The notes beneath the pieces were generated by a model that saw only the letters and a program-made list of their open reading frames with translations, was not told where the DNA came from and made no database searches. From Microcaldota archaeon (GTDB lineage Archaea; Micrarchaeota; Micrarchaeia; Micrarchaeales; CABMGC01): a stretch of 34,197 nucleotides of DNA. Positions 24,513 through 32,285 of this stretch are shown piece after piece. Position numbers and translations under genes: made by a program. Every line of letters begins with the position of its first letter. The stretch's first letter is position 1. The stretch spans positions 1-34,197 of the forward strand of contig JAJZKU010000008.1 in NCBI GenBank assembly GCA_021850705.1, written 5' to 3'.

Positions 24513-25322
24513 TTATGCTATGTTGTAGTTGTTCTTGCCTTTGGATACGGCGCCGTGTATGAATGATGTTGCCCCGTACCATATTCCTTCAGATATCAGG
24601 AATGCGACAAATCCTATTCCAAGAAATATTATGTTGTTAAACATTACAAACAGCGAAGCAAATATTATCACAGGTATAAATATGATTAAATCTGAGACGA
24701 ACAGGTTTACGCTATTGTTGCTTAGAAGAAGCCATCCTAGGCTAATCGCATTGCTTCTGTTGTTCTTTGTATCTGCAAGGAAATTCGGCAGCAGAGACTG
24801 GTTTATAGAGACTAAATATAGAATAAAGGCTACTATTACCGATAGTATTGTAATCACGTTTATCAGAGAGAACTTGATTAAAAGAATTACTGATATCAGA
24901 AGTGCAGCGTAGGCAAGGGGCTGTAGGATTGATAGACTACAGGCTATTGACTTAAGAATCCCAGGATATTTTATTCCGGATATTTTTGATTTGTAAAAAT
25001 TCGACAAAGGAGCAGAGATTAATGTAAAGTAGATTAAGAACCCTGCAATAACTCCCAATATATGCAATACTTGGATGTGGCTCGTTCCAGGAATGGAAAA
25101 TCCGCCAAAATATGCGATAACGTATAGTGTCAGTGAGAGGGCAAGAGCGTCAGGAATTCCCAGTAAAAAGTACTTTGCATTCTTTGCGAATATAGCAGTG
25201 CCTTTTCTTATTGCATCAGAAATTCTGAAATGTCCAGGAGTAAAATAAATCATGTCTTTTTCTATCTTCTCCTTTGCTTCGTGGCTCTCGACTTTCTTCT
25301 TTTCCTTTGTACTTATCGGCAT
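24513..25322 (-). CDS. Unrecognised membrane protein (six to eight helices)
   Basis: A 269-residue protein: ~25 charged residues (KEKKKVESHEAKEKIEK), a short segment with TPGHFRISDAIRKGTAIFAKNAKYF, then hydrophobic helices, with a long run between ~125 and ~175 and a return to a polar C-terminus. The arrangement of an amphipathic RKGTAIFAKNAKYFLLG entry followed by helices resembles uncharacterised 'DUF4013/glycerophosphoryl' type membrane domains, but I cannot assign it. It is co-directional with, and 42 bases downstream of, the YbjQ-like gene. Confidence 0.7.
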   Translation of the reverse strand: MPISTKEKKKVESHEAKEKIEKDMIYFTPGHFRISDAIRKGTAIFAKNAKYFLLGIPDALALSLTLYVIAYFGGFSIPGTSHIQVLHILGVIAGFLIYFTLISAPLSNFYKSKISGIKYPGILKSIACSLSILQPLAYAALLISVILLIKFSLINVITILSVIVAFILYLVSINQSLLPNFLADTKNNRSNAISLGWLLLSNNSVNLFVSDLIIFIPVIIFASLFVMFNNIIFLGIGFVAFLISEGIWYGATSFIHGAVSKGKNNYNIA

Positions 25323-25364
25323 CTTCCCAGCTCCCTCGCCACACTCGCTTCTGATTAATTATTG

Positions 25365-25778
25365 CTACATTTCATTGGCGTTAACCTGGCTGCCCTTCAA
25401 TTGCATTACTATAGTTGGGTCCAGATTTGACTTTGTTGCGCCTGCCTTGCGTTTTACCGCTGTGCCTACTGCAGTGATTTCCATCTCAGTTCCGCTGCCT
25501 CCGTAATTCCTTATCGTGAGCTTTACTCCTACAACGCCGTCTGCGCCCAGTTTTTCTGCCTCTGCCTTCATCCTGCCAAGAGCCATCTCTCTTGCATTAT
25601 ACATAATCTCTGTGAATTGTGGTATCTCTCCCTTTGTCATGCCTTTGAATCCTCCGGATATTCCTCCTACCACTCCCATGCTGTATACAGTATTGCCCAG
25701 CACTATCGCTATAGGCTCATATCCCATGTTCTCAAGAAGCCAGAAATCGCTTGTCGACAGATCGCTTGTGAATGCCAT
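25365..25778 (-). CDS. YbjQ/UPF0145 (DUF74) family protein
   Basis: A 137-residue protein with the family pattern: GYEPIAIVLGNTVYSMGVVGGISGGFKGMTKGE at 19-51, then EIMYNAREMALGRMKAEAEKLGADGVVGVKL, and an end strand with MEITAVGTAV. The fold is a small pentameric-type alpha/beta domain annotated as heavy-metal-binding in databases, without a firm function. The C-terminal ~25 residues are extra and polar. A typical length is ~105-110, so this one is slightly longer. Confidence 0.88.
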   Translation of the reverse strand: MAFTSDLSTSDFWLLENMGYEPIAIVLGNTVYSMGVVGGISGGFKGMTKGEIPQFTEIMYNAREMALGRMKAEAEKLGADGVVGVKLTIRNYGGSGTEMEITAVGTAVKRKAGATKSNLDPTIVMQLKGSQVNANEM

Positions 25779-25860
25779 TCTTTCACCATATCAAACTTTG
25801 GCTTAACAATTAAATACATTCTGTTCGGCAGCTTCTGATTTTTACGAAGAAGGTTTCAGG

Positions 25861-26424
25861 TTATTGTTCAAGTATCTCTTTTAGCAGTACAGGCAATTGG
25901 GTTACGTCATCTTCATCTGTGAAATGGCCTCTGCTCTCTTCCAGGATAAGCTTCGCACCAAGCCTGTTGGCAAAGTCTTTTGCATTCTCCTGGGGAACCT
26001 TCGGATCATCATTTGAATAGATTACTGTGAAACTCTTGCAGTGTTTCTTTGCGCCTTCCCAGTCTATCGGAGTTTCCATCCACTGTCTTGCAATCTCCAT
26101 ATTTCCTTCGCCGACGTTGGTCAGTTGTGTCCATGGAGCTACAAGTATGACCTTGCCTATCGTCTCGTTCTCCTGCAATGAAGATATGTATCTTACTATC
26201 GCCTGGCAACCTACGCTATGGCCTATTATAAATGTCTCTGCATCCGGAGAGGTTATAAGAGTGTGAAGCGTGTTTGTCCACTCTGTTATTGTAGGGGTAT
26301 TTGGATTTGGCATATCAGGTGCTGTTGCAGCTATTCCTTTTTCCTCAAGTTCCTCCCTTAGCCATGGCACCCAGTCACTGGTGGAATCTCCACCCCATCT
26401 GTGTATTATGTATGCGCGTTTCAT
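25861..26424 (-). CDS. RBBP9/YdeN-type alpha/beta hydrolase
   Basis: A 187-residue compact serine hydrolase. The nucleophile elbow is GHSVG (Ser70); SNDDPKVP gives the catalytic Asp (~139-140) and ESRGHFTDED the His (~167). The N-terminal strand AYIIHRWGGDSTSDWVPWL and the APDMPNPNTPTITEW segment are typical of the RBBP9 group. Substrates are not established for archaeal members. Its ATG overlaps the stop of the ferredoxin gene by four bases (ATGA type), so the two are translationally coupled, which is an odd pairing for a housekeeping esterase. Confidence 0.9.
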   Translation of the reverse strand: MKRAYIIHRWGGDSTSDWVPWLREELEEKGIAATAPDMPNPNTPTITEWTNTLHTLITSPDAETFIIGHSVGCQAIVRYISSLQENETIGKVILVAPWTQLTNVGEGNMEIARQWMETPIDWEGAKKHCKSFTVIYSNDDPKVPQENAKDFANRLGAKLILEESRGHFTDEDDVTQLPVLLKEILEQ

Positions 26425-26864
26425 TCCATCTCCTCATGGTTCTCCCACGTCTGTGTGTTTGATTTGCGTCTTCTGGGTCTGTAGATGTACTCGTGACCCC
26501 AAGGATCCTTCACCTTTAGCTTGTAAGGTCTTACCTTAGTATACTTGGAGAGTGCAAATTCATCCTTTGTAGGTTCAGTGTCGAGCATAGGACCCTGCTT
26601 GGGCTGATATTTCGGCTCTTTGTCCACTTTGACTATGGTTATGCACGATACAGGGCATTCTGTAGGACAGATCATGCATCCTGTGCACTTGTTTACCTGT
26701 ATAGGATATTCGGTCATGTCATCTGTAGGTGTGCTGTCCTTAAGTGTGTCTTCAAGTTTCTTGTGCCTCGGCCTTGTGAAGTCAAGTGCGTTTACGGGAC
26801 ATGAATCTCCGCATGCTCCGCACTGTATGCAACTGTTGTCATCAAAGGTAAATTTGAATGACAT
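26421..26864 (-). CDS. Two-cluster [4Fe-4S] ferredoxin with long linker and C-terminal tail
   Basis: A 147-residue protein. The first cluster motif is CIQCGACGDSCP (Cys12, 15, 18, 22) and the second is CTGCMICPTECP (Cys60, 63, 66, 70). The two motifs are separated by ~38 residues instead of the ~25-30 usual in small bacterial-type ferredoxins, with an inserted HKKLEDTLKDSTPTDDM. A ~70-residue C-terminal extension is charged and contains DPWGHEYIYRPRRRK. It is a cytoplasmic electron carrier. It lies six bases behind the gene for a membrane protein, so it may dock on that partner. Confidence 0.9.
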   Translation of the reverse strand: MSFKFTFDDNSCIQCGACGDSCPVNALDFTRPRHKKLEDTLKDSTPTDDMTEYPIQVNKCTGCMICPTECPVSCITIVKVDKEPKYQPKQGPMLDTEPTKDEFALSKYTKVRPYKLKVKDPWGHEYIYRPRRRKSNTQTWENHEEME

Positions 26865-26870
26865 ATTGAC

Positions 26871-27623
26871 CTACTTCTTCTGGATCTGTGCCTGTGGCAC
26901 AGGAGTATCTGTCTCCTTTACAATGGGCTTCGCTTTTGGCTCTATCTTTCTGTCGAATATCCCGCCTTCGAACGAATAAAGTATTGCTATTATGCCGCAT
27001 GCCCCTAGTATGACTGCAGATATGTAGAATGTGTATATGGAAAGAGTGGGATTGGTTTGCGTATTGAAATAGTGGTAAGCGAATCCCCATATGTTGCTTG
27101 TGCTTGCAGATACCGTTGGAGGGAGCTTGGCGAGCTGTACTGCGCTTTCTGTTACGAGTATCGTCCCGCTAAGATAGAGCACCGATCCTATTATTACAAG
27201 TATTGAGACTATGCTGTTGTAGAACGGATTGTCCTCGGTGTCTTTTACAAGCATTATGACAAGGGCTATCGCAAACATGTCTATCGCAAGAGGCATGAAT
27301 GGTACCGCTATTGGAAAGTCCTGGTATATCCCTGGCCAGAAGAGCATTACTCCCAAGAATACTACGAGGAATATGCTCGCGTCTCTAAGTATCACGTAGA
27401 TGAGCCACCATATATCCGCTGCAAACCTCAGGGTGAACTTTCTTAATATTCTTATGAAGTATCTGCGTGCTATCTGTATGGACAGCGCCAGTACCGTGAG
27501 CATCGTAAGTACTACTACCAGAGTGTTTTCAGTGTATACTGATCCAGCTGTAACGTAATTGCCTATTATTACAGTGGAGTTCATCGCGGCTTGCAAGAGA
27601 ATATCGAACAAGTTATTACCCAA
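26871..27623 (-). CDS. Unrecognised integral membrane protein linked to ferredoxin
   Basis: A 250-residue protein with about six hydrophobic helices (~28-48, ~75-98, ~100-125, ~135-158, ~195-218 region) and a cytoplasmic basic patch RRYFIRILRKFTLR (~53-66). The C-terminal ~30 residues are polar and proline-rich (PVPQAQIQKK). No quinone, haem (paired His) or cofactor motif was obvious to me. It leads a tight three-gene group with the ferredoxin and the hydrolase, so an electron-transfer or membrane-redox role is a reasonable but unproved inference. Confidence 0.75.
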   Translation of the reverse strand: MGNNLFDILLQAAMNSTVIIGNYVTAGSVYTENTLVVVLTMLTVLALSIQIARRYFIRILRKFTLRFAADIWWLIYVILRDASIFLVVFLGVMLFWPGIYQDFPIAVPFMPLAIDMFAIALVIMLVKDTEDNPFYNSIVSILVIIGSVLYLSGTILVTESAVQLAKLPPTVSASTSNIWGFAYHYFNTQTNPTLSIYTFYISAVILGACGIIAILYSFEGGIFDRKIEPKAKPIVKETDTPVPQAQIQKK

Positions 27624-27713
27624 CAGTAACTAGTTGTTAAACTTTTATTAATATTGGTCTTTGAGTCAGGAGGAGTGTACACTGGGTCAAAACAGATATG
27701 TTAAAGGTGCAGT

Positions 27714-28493
27714 TTATCCTTTAAGTTTTACTCTATTCTGTCTGGCAGGCTGTTGCACCAGCTCCATCAGCCTAAGGTTGATCTCTGGCGCAAATGCCTG
27801 TCTGTTTATTCCTTCGAACAGCTCGGTAGCTTTAATTCGCGTCTTGTCTGTAGAGAATATGGTTATGTCCTTTACACCGAGAGCCTTAGGTATAAGACTT
27901 ATGTCAGGAAGCATGTTGTCCTTGCCAGTATACTGTATAACATATACATTGTTTGTATCAGTGTGCAACATTGACGCAAGTTCTGAATAGTGCGTATAGG
28001 GTCTTTCAGGAGAGTCCAGTATTATAGCTGCTTTTCTTTCCCCGTTCGGATGTGGCACATGCAGTACATCCAGACTATCGGCTATGACCGTGGTATTAGG
28101 GGATAATGAAGCAACTAATTCTGTCAGTGTTTTTTGCTGTACAGCCAGGTTTTCCTTGCACAGATCCTCTGGATTTTTTGCAACATATTTCATTGCTGTC
28201 ATGTCTCTTTCCCGGTCTTTTTCCGCTTTGCCCTGCTTCCTGTTCGCTATGTCGTTCATGGCTCCGCAGTCATTATGCACTGCAACCCTGGCTTCGCGTA
28301 CATCATAATGGAGAAGAGCTTCCCTGATTGAATCTTTCAGATTACTTACGTCTCCTCCCGCATTTCTTAGTACGATTGTTGGCATACCGGTATTTGCCAT
28401 TTCATTTCGTTCGCGGAGCTCCAAGGCCTCGTTAAGCCTCCTGTCCATGCAGGTTATGATAAGATTTGCTCTTTCTTTTGGTTTTTCTTCCAT
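27714..28493 (-). CDS. Beta-carbonic-anhydrase-like protein with extra C-terminal domain
   Basis: The first ~80 residues contain the beta-carbonic anhydrase zinc site: TCMDRRL (Cys15, Asp17, Arg18/19), RNAGGDVS (43-50) and VHNDCGAMN with His73 and Cys76. The family has C-x-D-x-R and H-x-x-C, so the metal ligands and the Asp/Arg pair are kept. After residue ~130 the protein departs from the family: LHVPHPNGERKAAIILDSPERP and a domain with ITIFSTDKTRIKATELF to the end at 259. It may hydrate CO2 or be a related zinc enzyme. A/T-rich promoter sequence lies between it and asnS. Confidence 0.78.
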   Translation of the reverse strand: MEEKPKERANLIITCMDRRLNEALELRERNEMANTGMPTIVLRNAGGDVSNLKDSIREALLHYDVREARVAVHNDCGAMNDIANRKQGKAEKDRERDMTAMKYVAKNPEDLCKENLAVQQKTLTELVASLSPNTTVIADSLDVLHVPHPNGERKAAIILDSPERPYTHYSELASMLHTDTNNVYVIQYTGKDNMLPDISLIPKALGVKDITIFSTDKTRIKATELFEGINRQAFAPEINLRLMELVQQPARQNRVKLKG

Positions 28494-28619
28494 GATAAGA
28501 CCTAAGCGTAATCAATAACAAAACACTCAATCTAATTTAGGATTAATCTGCATGCATTTCTTATGGGTTTCAAAACAAGATAATGTAGTGCACAGGATGG
28601 TATTTAAATGTAACTAAAT

Positions 28620-29939
28620 CTACGGGTAAGCACGGTTAATGGTTCTTGGGAACGGTATTGCATCGCGTATGTGGTCAAGGTTAAGCATCCATTTGATTAT
28701 GCGTTCTACGCCTAATCCGAATCCTGCATGCGGCACGCTTCCATACCTTCTCAGATCAAGCCACCACTGATAGTTCTCCAATGCTATCTTTATCTGCTTC
28801 TGCTTCTCCACCTCGGCTATTCTCTCCTTCAGTTCCTCCATATTCCATATACGCTCGCTGCCTCCTATTATCTCTCCCTGACCCTTAGGCGCCTGCAGGT
28901 CCGCACACATGACAGTCCTTTCGTCCTTAGGATTGACAGGCATGTAGAACGGCTTGATCTCCCTGGGCCATAAGGTTACAAATACCGGTTTTTCCTCGTC
29001 CTCTGTGAGCAGTCTTTCATCTTCAACACCCAGATCATCTCCCCACTTCTTTTCTGCTCCTTTTTCATTGAGAACCTCCAGTGCCTTCTCATAAGTTATC
29101 CTCTTAAAAGGGGGTTTGATCTTGAGCAGAGTCTGCGGGTCTACATTGAAATTCTTCAAAAGGTCTTCATTGTTCTTTGCAAGCATGATTGCAGTATTGC
29201 TGACGAGCTTCTCCTGCAGCTTCATGTTCATGTCGTTGTTATAGTAAGTCATCTCCGGTTCAAGATGCCAGTACTCTGCGAGATGCTTTATTGTCCTTGA
29301 TTTTTCCGCCCTGTATGACGGTGCAAACGAATAGACCTTCTCCAGGGAGAATGCCATAACCTCAGAATAGAACTGTGAAGATTCTGTCAGATATGCCTTC
29401 TGGCCGAAGTAATCCACTTCAAACAGGTCAGCTCCTGTCTCTCCGCCTGCTTTGGTAAGCAGTGGAGGAGTTATTTCGTAGAAGCCTCTGCCGTCAAGGA
29501 ATTTTCTCAAGTACCTGAATATGTATGCCCTTGCCTTCATTATGTCCCGCATCCTCTGGCTCCTTAGCCATAGATGCCTATTGTCAAGTAGCAATTCTGC
29601 ACTCTGATATTCCGTTATTGGGAATGGTTCTGAGCCACTTACTATCTTTACAGAATCCGTCTCAAGCTCGTATCCAGTTGGTGCACGTGGTTCCTTCTTT
29701 ACTGTTCCGGATACAAGTATGCTTGATTCTATGGCTGCAGCGGCTGCGGCATCCCACTCCTTTTGCTTTAGCATGGCTTTCTTCACTGAAACCTGAATGG
29801 TACCGGTCCTGTCCCTTATGACTATGAATAATATTGCTCCGCCCTCCCTTTTCCTGTGTATCCATCCCCTTAACTGTACTCTCTTCCCTACGTTTGAATC
29901 TGCATCTTCTATAGGCATGAGCTTTGGCATCTGAAACAC
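28620..29939 (-). CDS. asnS: Asparaginyl-tRNA synthetase
   Basis: A 439-residue class IIb synthetase: N-terminal OB-fold anticodon-binding domain (~15-115, VQLRGWIHRKREGGAILFIVIRD), then the catalytic core with motif 2 PSYRAEKSRTIKHLAEYWHLEPEM and motif 3 GFGLGVERIIKW, ending IPFPRTINRAYP. RT-x-x-HLAEYWxxEPEM and DLRRYGSVPHAGFGLG are the AsnRS forms; AspRS has HLTExxxxDxE. The first three methionines (1, 4, 8) all fit a start; position 1 is taken. The organism should therefore charge Asn directly, though an archaeal AspRS paralogue role cannot be excluded by eye. Confidence 0.9.
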   Translation of the reverse strand: MFQMPKLMPIEDADSNVGKRVQLRGWIHRKREGGAILFIVIRDRTGTIQVSVKKAMLKQKEWDAAAAAAIESSILVSGTVKKEPRAPTGYELETDSVKIVSGSEPFPITEYQSAELLLDNRHLWLRSQRMRDIMKARAYIFRYLRKFLDGRGFYEITPPLLTKAGGETGADLFEVDYFGQKAYLTESSQFYSEVMAFSLEKVYSFAPSYRAEKSRTIKHLAEYWHLEPEMTYYNNDMNMKLQEKLVSNTAIMLAKNNEDLLKNFNVDPQTLLKIKPPFKRITYEKALEVLNEKGAEKKWGDDLGVEDERLLTEDEEKPVFVTLWPREIKPFYMPVNPKDERTVMCADLQAPKGQGEIIGGSERIWNMEELKERIAEVEKQKQIKIALENYQWWLDLRRYGSVPHAGFGLGVERIIKWMLNLDHIRDAIPFPRTINRAYP

Positions 29940-29991
29940 GCTTAATCTTGTGTGCGGATAGGCTAATATTCTTTTGGGAAGAATTATAATT

Positions 29992-30576
29992 ATGCCTGGG
30001 GAGGACTACGAGAATCTGAAGAAATACAACGACATATACCTAGAGATAATAATGCGCTACAAGGACCATATAGAGGAATCTGAAAGGCTAAATGTTTCTG
30101 ACCTTCCAAAACTTGTGACTCCCGAGAATGCTACTGTTTCTGCTTTGTGCGATTCGATACGCTCTGGGTTCAATAACTACTCCTATGATAGGAATTTTGC
30201 AAAGGCTGCAGTGTCTGCCTTCAAGTATGTGAATGATAAGATAACCAGTGTATCCCTGCCAATACAGTTTTGGCAGAGCCCAGAAGAAACTTTGAAGAGA
30301 GGAGCAGGTGACTCTTTTGACAAGGTAGTGCTTCTTTGCAGCATTCTGATTAATCTTGGAGCTACTGATGCAAAAGTAGTTGTTGCAGTTTCCGGAGAGA
30401 GACAGAGATTTTTCGTATACCTAAAGAGCGATAATGGAGTTGCCATTTTTGACATAAAAGGAGCCATGAAGGAGTATACGGATATAAGAAGTGTGCTTTC
30501 TGAATTGAACTTCTCGGAATCAGATGAAGCTGAGGCTTATGAGTTCAACAATGTACTGTATAATGACATTTTATAA
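29992..30576 (+). CDS. Transglutaminase-fold protein lacking catalytic Cys and His
   Basis: I take the ATG at 29992 (194 residues), 10 bases after GGGAAG; a TTG at 29974 lies in frame. The core WQSPEETLKRGAGDSFDKVVLLCSIL (94-119) is the transglutaminase-like signature W-x-x-P-E-T-L-x-x-G-x-GD(C)-D-x-A-x-L-L, but the catalytic Cys is Ser108. The following strand RQRFFVYL (138-145) stands where H-A-W-V-x-V carries the catalytic His, which is absent. The Asp (FDIKG, 154) is kept. It is cytosolic, with an N-terminal helical region. Probably a non-enzymatic binding module; Ser could conceivably replace Cys. Confidence 0.7.
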   Translation: MPGEDYENLKKYNDIYLEIIMRYKDHIEESERLNVSDLPKLVTPENATVSALCDSIRSGFNNYSYDRNFAKAAVSAFKYVNDKITSVSLPIQFWQSPEETLKRGAGDSFDKVVLLCSILINLGATDAKVVVAVSGERQRFFVYLKSDNGVAIFDIKGAMKEYTDIRSVLSELNFSESDEAEAYEFNNVLYNDIL

Positions 30577-30681
30577 TCGTCTGGACATCTTCTTCCTTGC
30601 TGCCTTCTTGAGTTTTGACTGCTTCCTCATCCTGTAGTGCTTTCCTACCTTTCTCTTCTTTTTGCTTACTGTTTTCTGCAT
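30571..30681 (-). CDS. Very small, highly basic protein (36 residues)
   Basis: From the ATG at 30681-30679 the minus strand encodes 36 residues, nearly half Lys/Arg (KKKRKVGKHYRMRKQSKLKKAARKK), ending MSRRL before TAA at 30573-30571. It is 16 bases behind fen1 and its stop overlaps the end of the convergent transglutaminase-like gene. The composition is that of a tiny ribosomal or nucleic-acid-binding protein, but I do not recognise a named family (L41e is shorter and different). Retention of an open basic frame in a tight operon position supports it; no clear ribosome site. Confidence 0.55.
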   Translation of the reverse strand: MQKTVSKKKRKVGKHYRMRKQSKLKKAARKKMSRRL

Positions 30682-30697
30682 AATAACCAGAATAGAT

Positions 30698-31753
30698 TCA
30701 CAGCCAGCTATTTATATCCTTTTGCCTCTTCTCCTTCTTTGCTGTTGAGAGCAGTTCTGCCATCTTTTCTACTCTTTCTTCTGAAAAGCCGTGCTCTTTG
30801 CACATAAATCCCATCAGTCCTTCTTTATCCAGAGCCGTGTCGGTGAGGAGTTTGTGGAATTCGTTGCCATTGATCTTTGTAACATCAGGCTGCAGGAATA
30901 TCTTTTCCACCTCGTCAGCGTCATCTATACATGTATCGTATTTTGATCTGAGAGCATTTTGTACATCTTCCAGCGTGTCTGACTCTTTTGTTATCTTCAA
31001 TGCTGTCTTGGGGCCGACGCCCTTTATGCCGTCATTGAAGTCCGTGCCTATCATCATTCCTGCCCATACTAGCTGCTTTCTGCTTATCCCGAACTTTGAG
31101 AGAAGATCCTTTAGAAATATCTTTTCAGGTTTTACATTTATGAAAACATTCTTGCCAGGAAGCTTCCTCTTGCCCGTTATAGTTACATTCCTTATTACGA
31201 GCTCCGCTCCAAAAAGGAAGGAATCGTAATCCTGGCTTGCAGAAGCATGTGCCAGTCCGTTCTCTACAAGGTATGCTGCCTGCGCCTCTCCCTCGCTAGG
31301 AGCCTGTATGAACGGCATGCCCATATACCCCAAAAGCTCCTTTGCACTGCTTACCACTTCCTTGGTTATCCTCGTGCTTGCCATCGCATGTGTCCTCGCC
31401 TCTTCAAGCATGCCTTTTTCCTGTGCGCTCTTCCACTCCTCCATAGCCTTCTCTCTCCTGCTTATCCTCGCAGATATAGTCTTGCTCTTAAGGGTCGGAG
31501 GTATTCCGTCGAATACGAAGACAGGTATCGCCCCATAATTGAGAAGATTTGTAGTTCTGTAAAGCAGGCCTGAAAGATGGCTGGTTATCCTTCCTTTTGA
31601 GTCGGTAAGAGGTGTGCCGTCAGGCTGTCTTATTATTGATAGGAATTGGTAGATGGTGTTGTATGCATCTATTGCAATTACCTTATCCTTAAGCTCATCG
31701 AAGGACAGTTCCTGCTTTACCTCACTTACAAGCTTGCTTATATCTACAGCTAT
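30698..31753 (-). CDS. fen: Flap endonuclease FEN1, with ATA start codon
   Basis: FEN1 removes 5' flaps during lagging-strand synthesis and repair. The frame gives a full 351-residue protein: N domain with VIAIDAYNTIYQFLS (catalytic Asp29), DGTPLTDSKGRITSHLSGLLYR and VFVFDGIPP; I domain with QAPSEGEAQAAY, SASQDYDSFLFG, GTDFNDGIKGVGPKTAL; and a C-terminal PIP box QKDINSWL for PCNA. The N-terminus aligns with M-G-V-D only if the ATA at 31753-31751, right after the mbf1 TAG, is Met1. GGTGAG five bases before it is a good Shine-Dalgarno site. The first ATG (31444) would remove 103 conserved residues. Confidence 0.9.
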   Translation of the reverse strand: MAVDISKLVSEVKQELSFDELKDKVIAIDAYNTIYQFLSIIRQPDGTPLTDSKGRITSHLSGLLYRTTNLLNYGAIPVFVFDGIPPTLKSKTISARISRREKAMEEWKSAQEKGMLEEARTHAMASTRITKEVVSSAKELLGYMGMPFIQAPSEGEAQAAYLVENGLAHASASQDYDSFLFGAELVIRNVTITGKRKLPGKNVFINVKPEKIFLKDLLSKFGISRKQLVWAGMMIGTDFNDGIKGVGPKTALKITKESDTLEDVQNALRSKYDTCIDDADEVEKIFLQPDVTKINGNEFHKLLTDTALDKEGLMGFMCKEHGFSEERVEKMAELLSTAKKEKRQKDINSWL

Positions 31754-32239
31754 CTACTCACCGTCCTTTTTCTTTGACTCTTTCCTTATGGCCGCATCCC
31801 AAAGAGTAAGCGGTTCATTCTTTCCGAAGCTGCGTTTGTCCTCCTCCTGTTTGGCTTCAATCTCCAGCTTAATGCCCAGGAGCTTCTCGAGCTTTTTAGC
31901 CACTCTTTCCTCAGGTATCAACTGATTCCTCTCTATTCTTGCTATAAGGCTCTCTTTTTCATTTATTTTTATTGCAAGATCCTTGTTTGTAAGGCCTGCT
32001 TTCTCCCTTGCATTCTTTATTATGCTGCCGTAGTCATTCATTATCTCATTGCCTTCCTCTGAAAAAGCATGCTTTATTACAATGTGCTCCTGTTTGGTGT
32101 TTTTGTTTTGGGAGTGGTCAATTACTTCTATAGGCGTCATACCTTTGGCACATCTCTCGCATACATGCATCTGAGCTTCTTCTACTTCCACTACATATTC
32201 CTTGTCTGTTTTTCTTCCGCATATGTCGCATTCCGGCAT
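31754..32239 (-). CDS. Archaeal multiprotein bridging factor 1 (aMBF1)
   Basis: A 161-residue protein. An N-terminal zinc ribbon has CDICGRK (Cys4, Cys7) and CERCAKG (Cys27, Cys30). A Cro/C1-type HTH at ~70-130 has the family run IIKNAREKAGLTNKDLAIKINEKESLIARIE and LIPEERVAKKLEKLLGI. The C-terminal tail TLWDAAIRKESKKK is like that of other archaeal MBF1s. The protein associates with ribosomes in archaea and may act in transcription or translation control. It stops with TAG immediately before the fen1 start, in the same frame, and the 4-base spacing implies coupled translation. Confidence 0.93.
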   Translation of the reverse strand: MPECDICGRKTDKEYVVEVEEAQMHVCERCAKGMTPIEVIDHSQNKNTKQEHIVIKHAFSEEGNEIMNDYGSIIKNAREKAGLTNKDLAIKINEKESLIARIERNQLIPEERVAKKLEKLLGIKLEIEAKQEEDKRSFGKNEPLTLWDAAIRKESKKKDGE

Positions 32240-32285
32240 GTTCCCACCACTAACATATCTGTTCTCAAGTATAATAATTTATCCA

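Noticed and set aside
28620-29939. AspRS instead of AsnRS
   Set aside because: Motif 2 reads HLAEYWHLEPEM and the core DLRRYGSVPHAGFGLG, both AsnRS forms.
30698-31444. FEN1 starting at the first ATG (248 residues)
   Set aside because: The in-frame sequence upstream encodes the whole conserved N domain including catalytic Asp29, so the ATG is internal.
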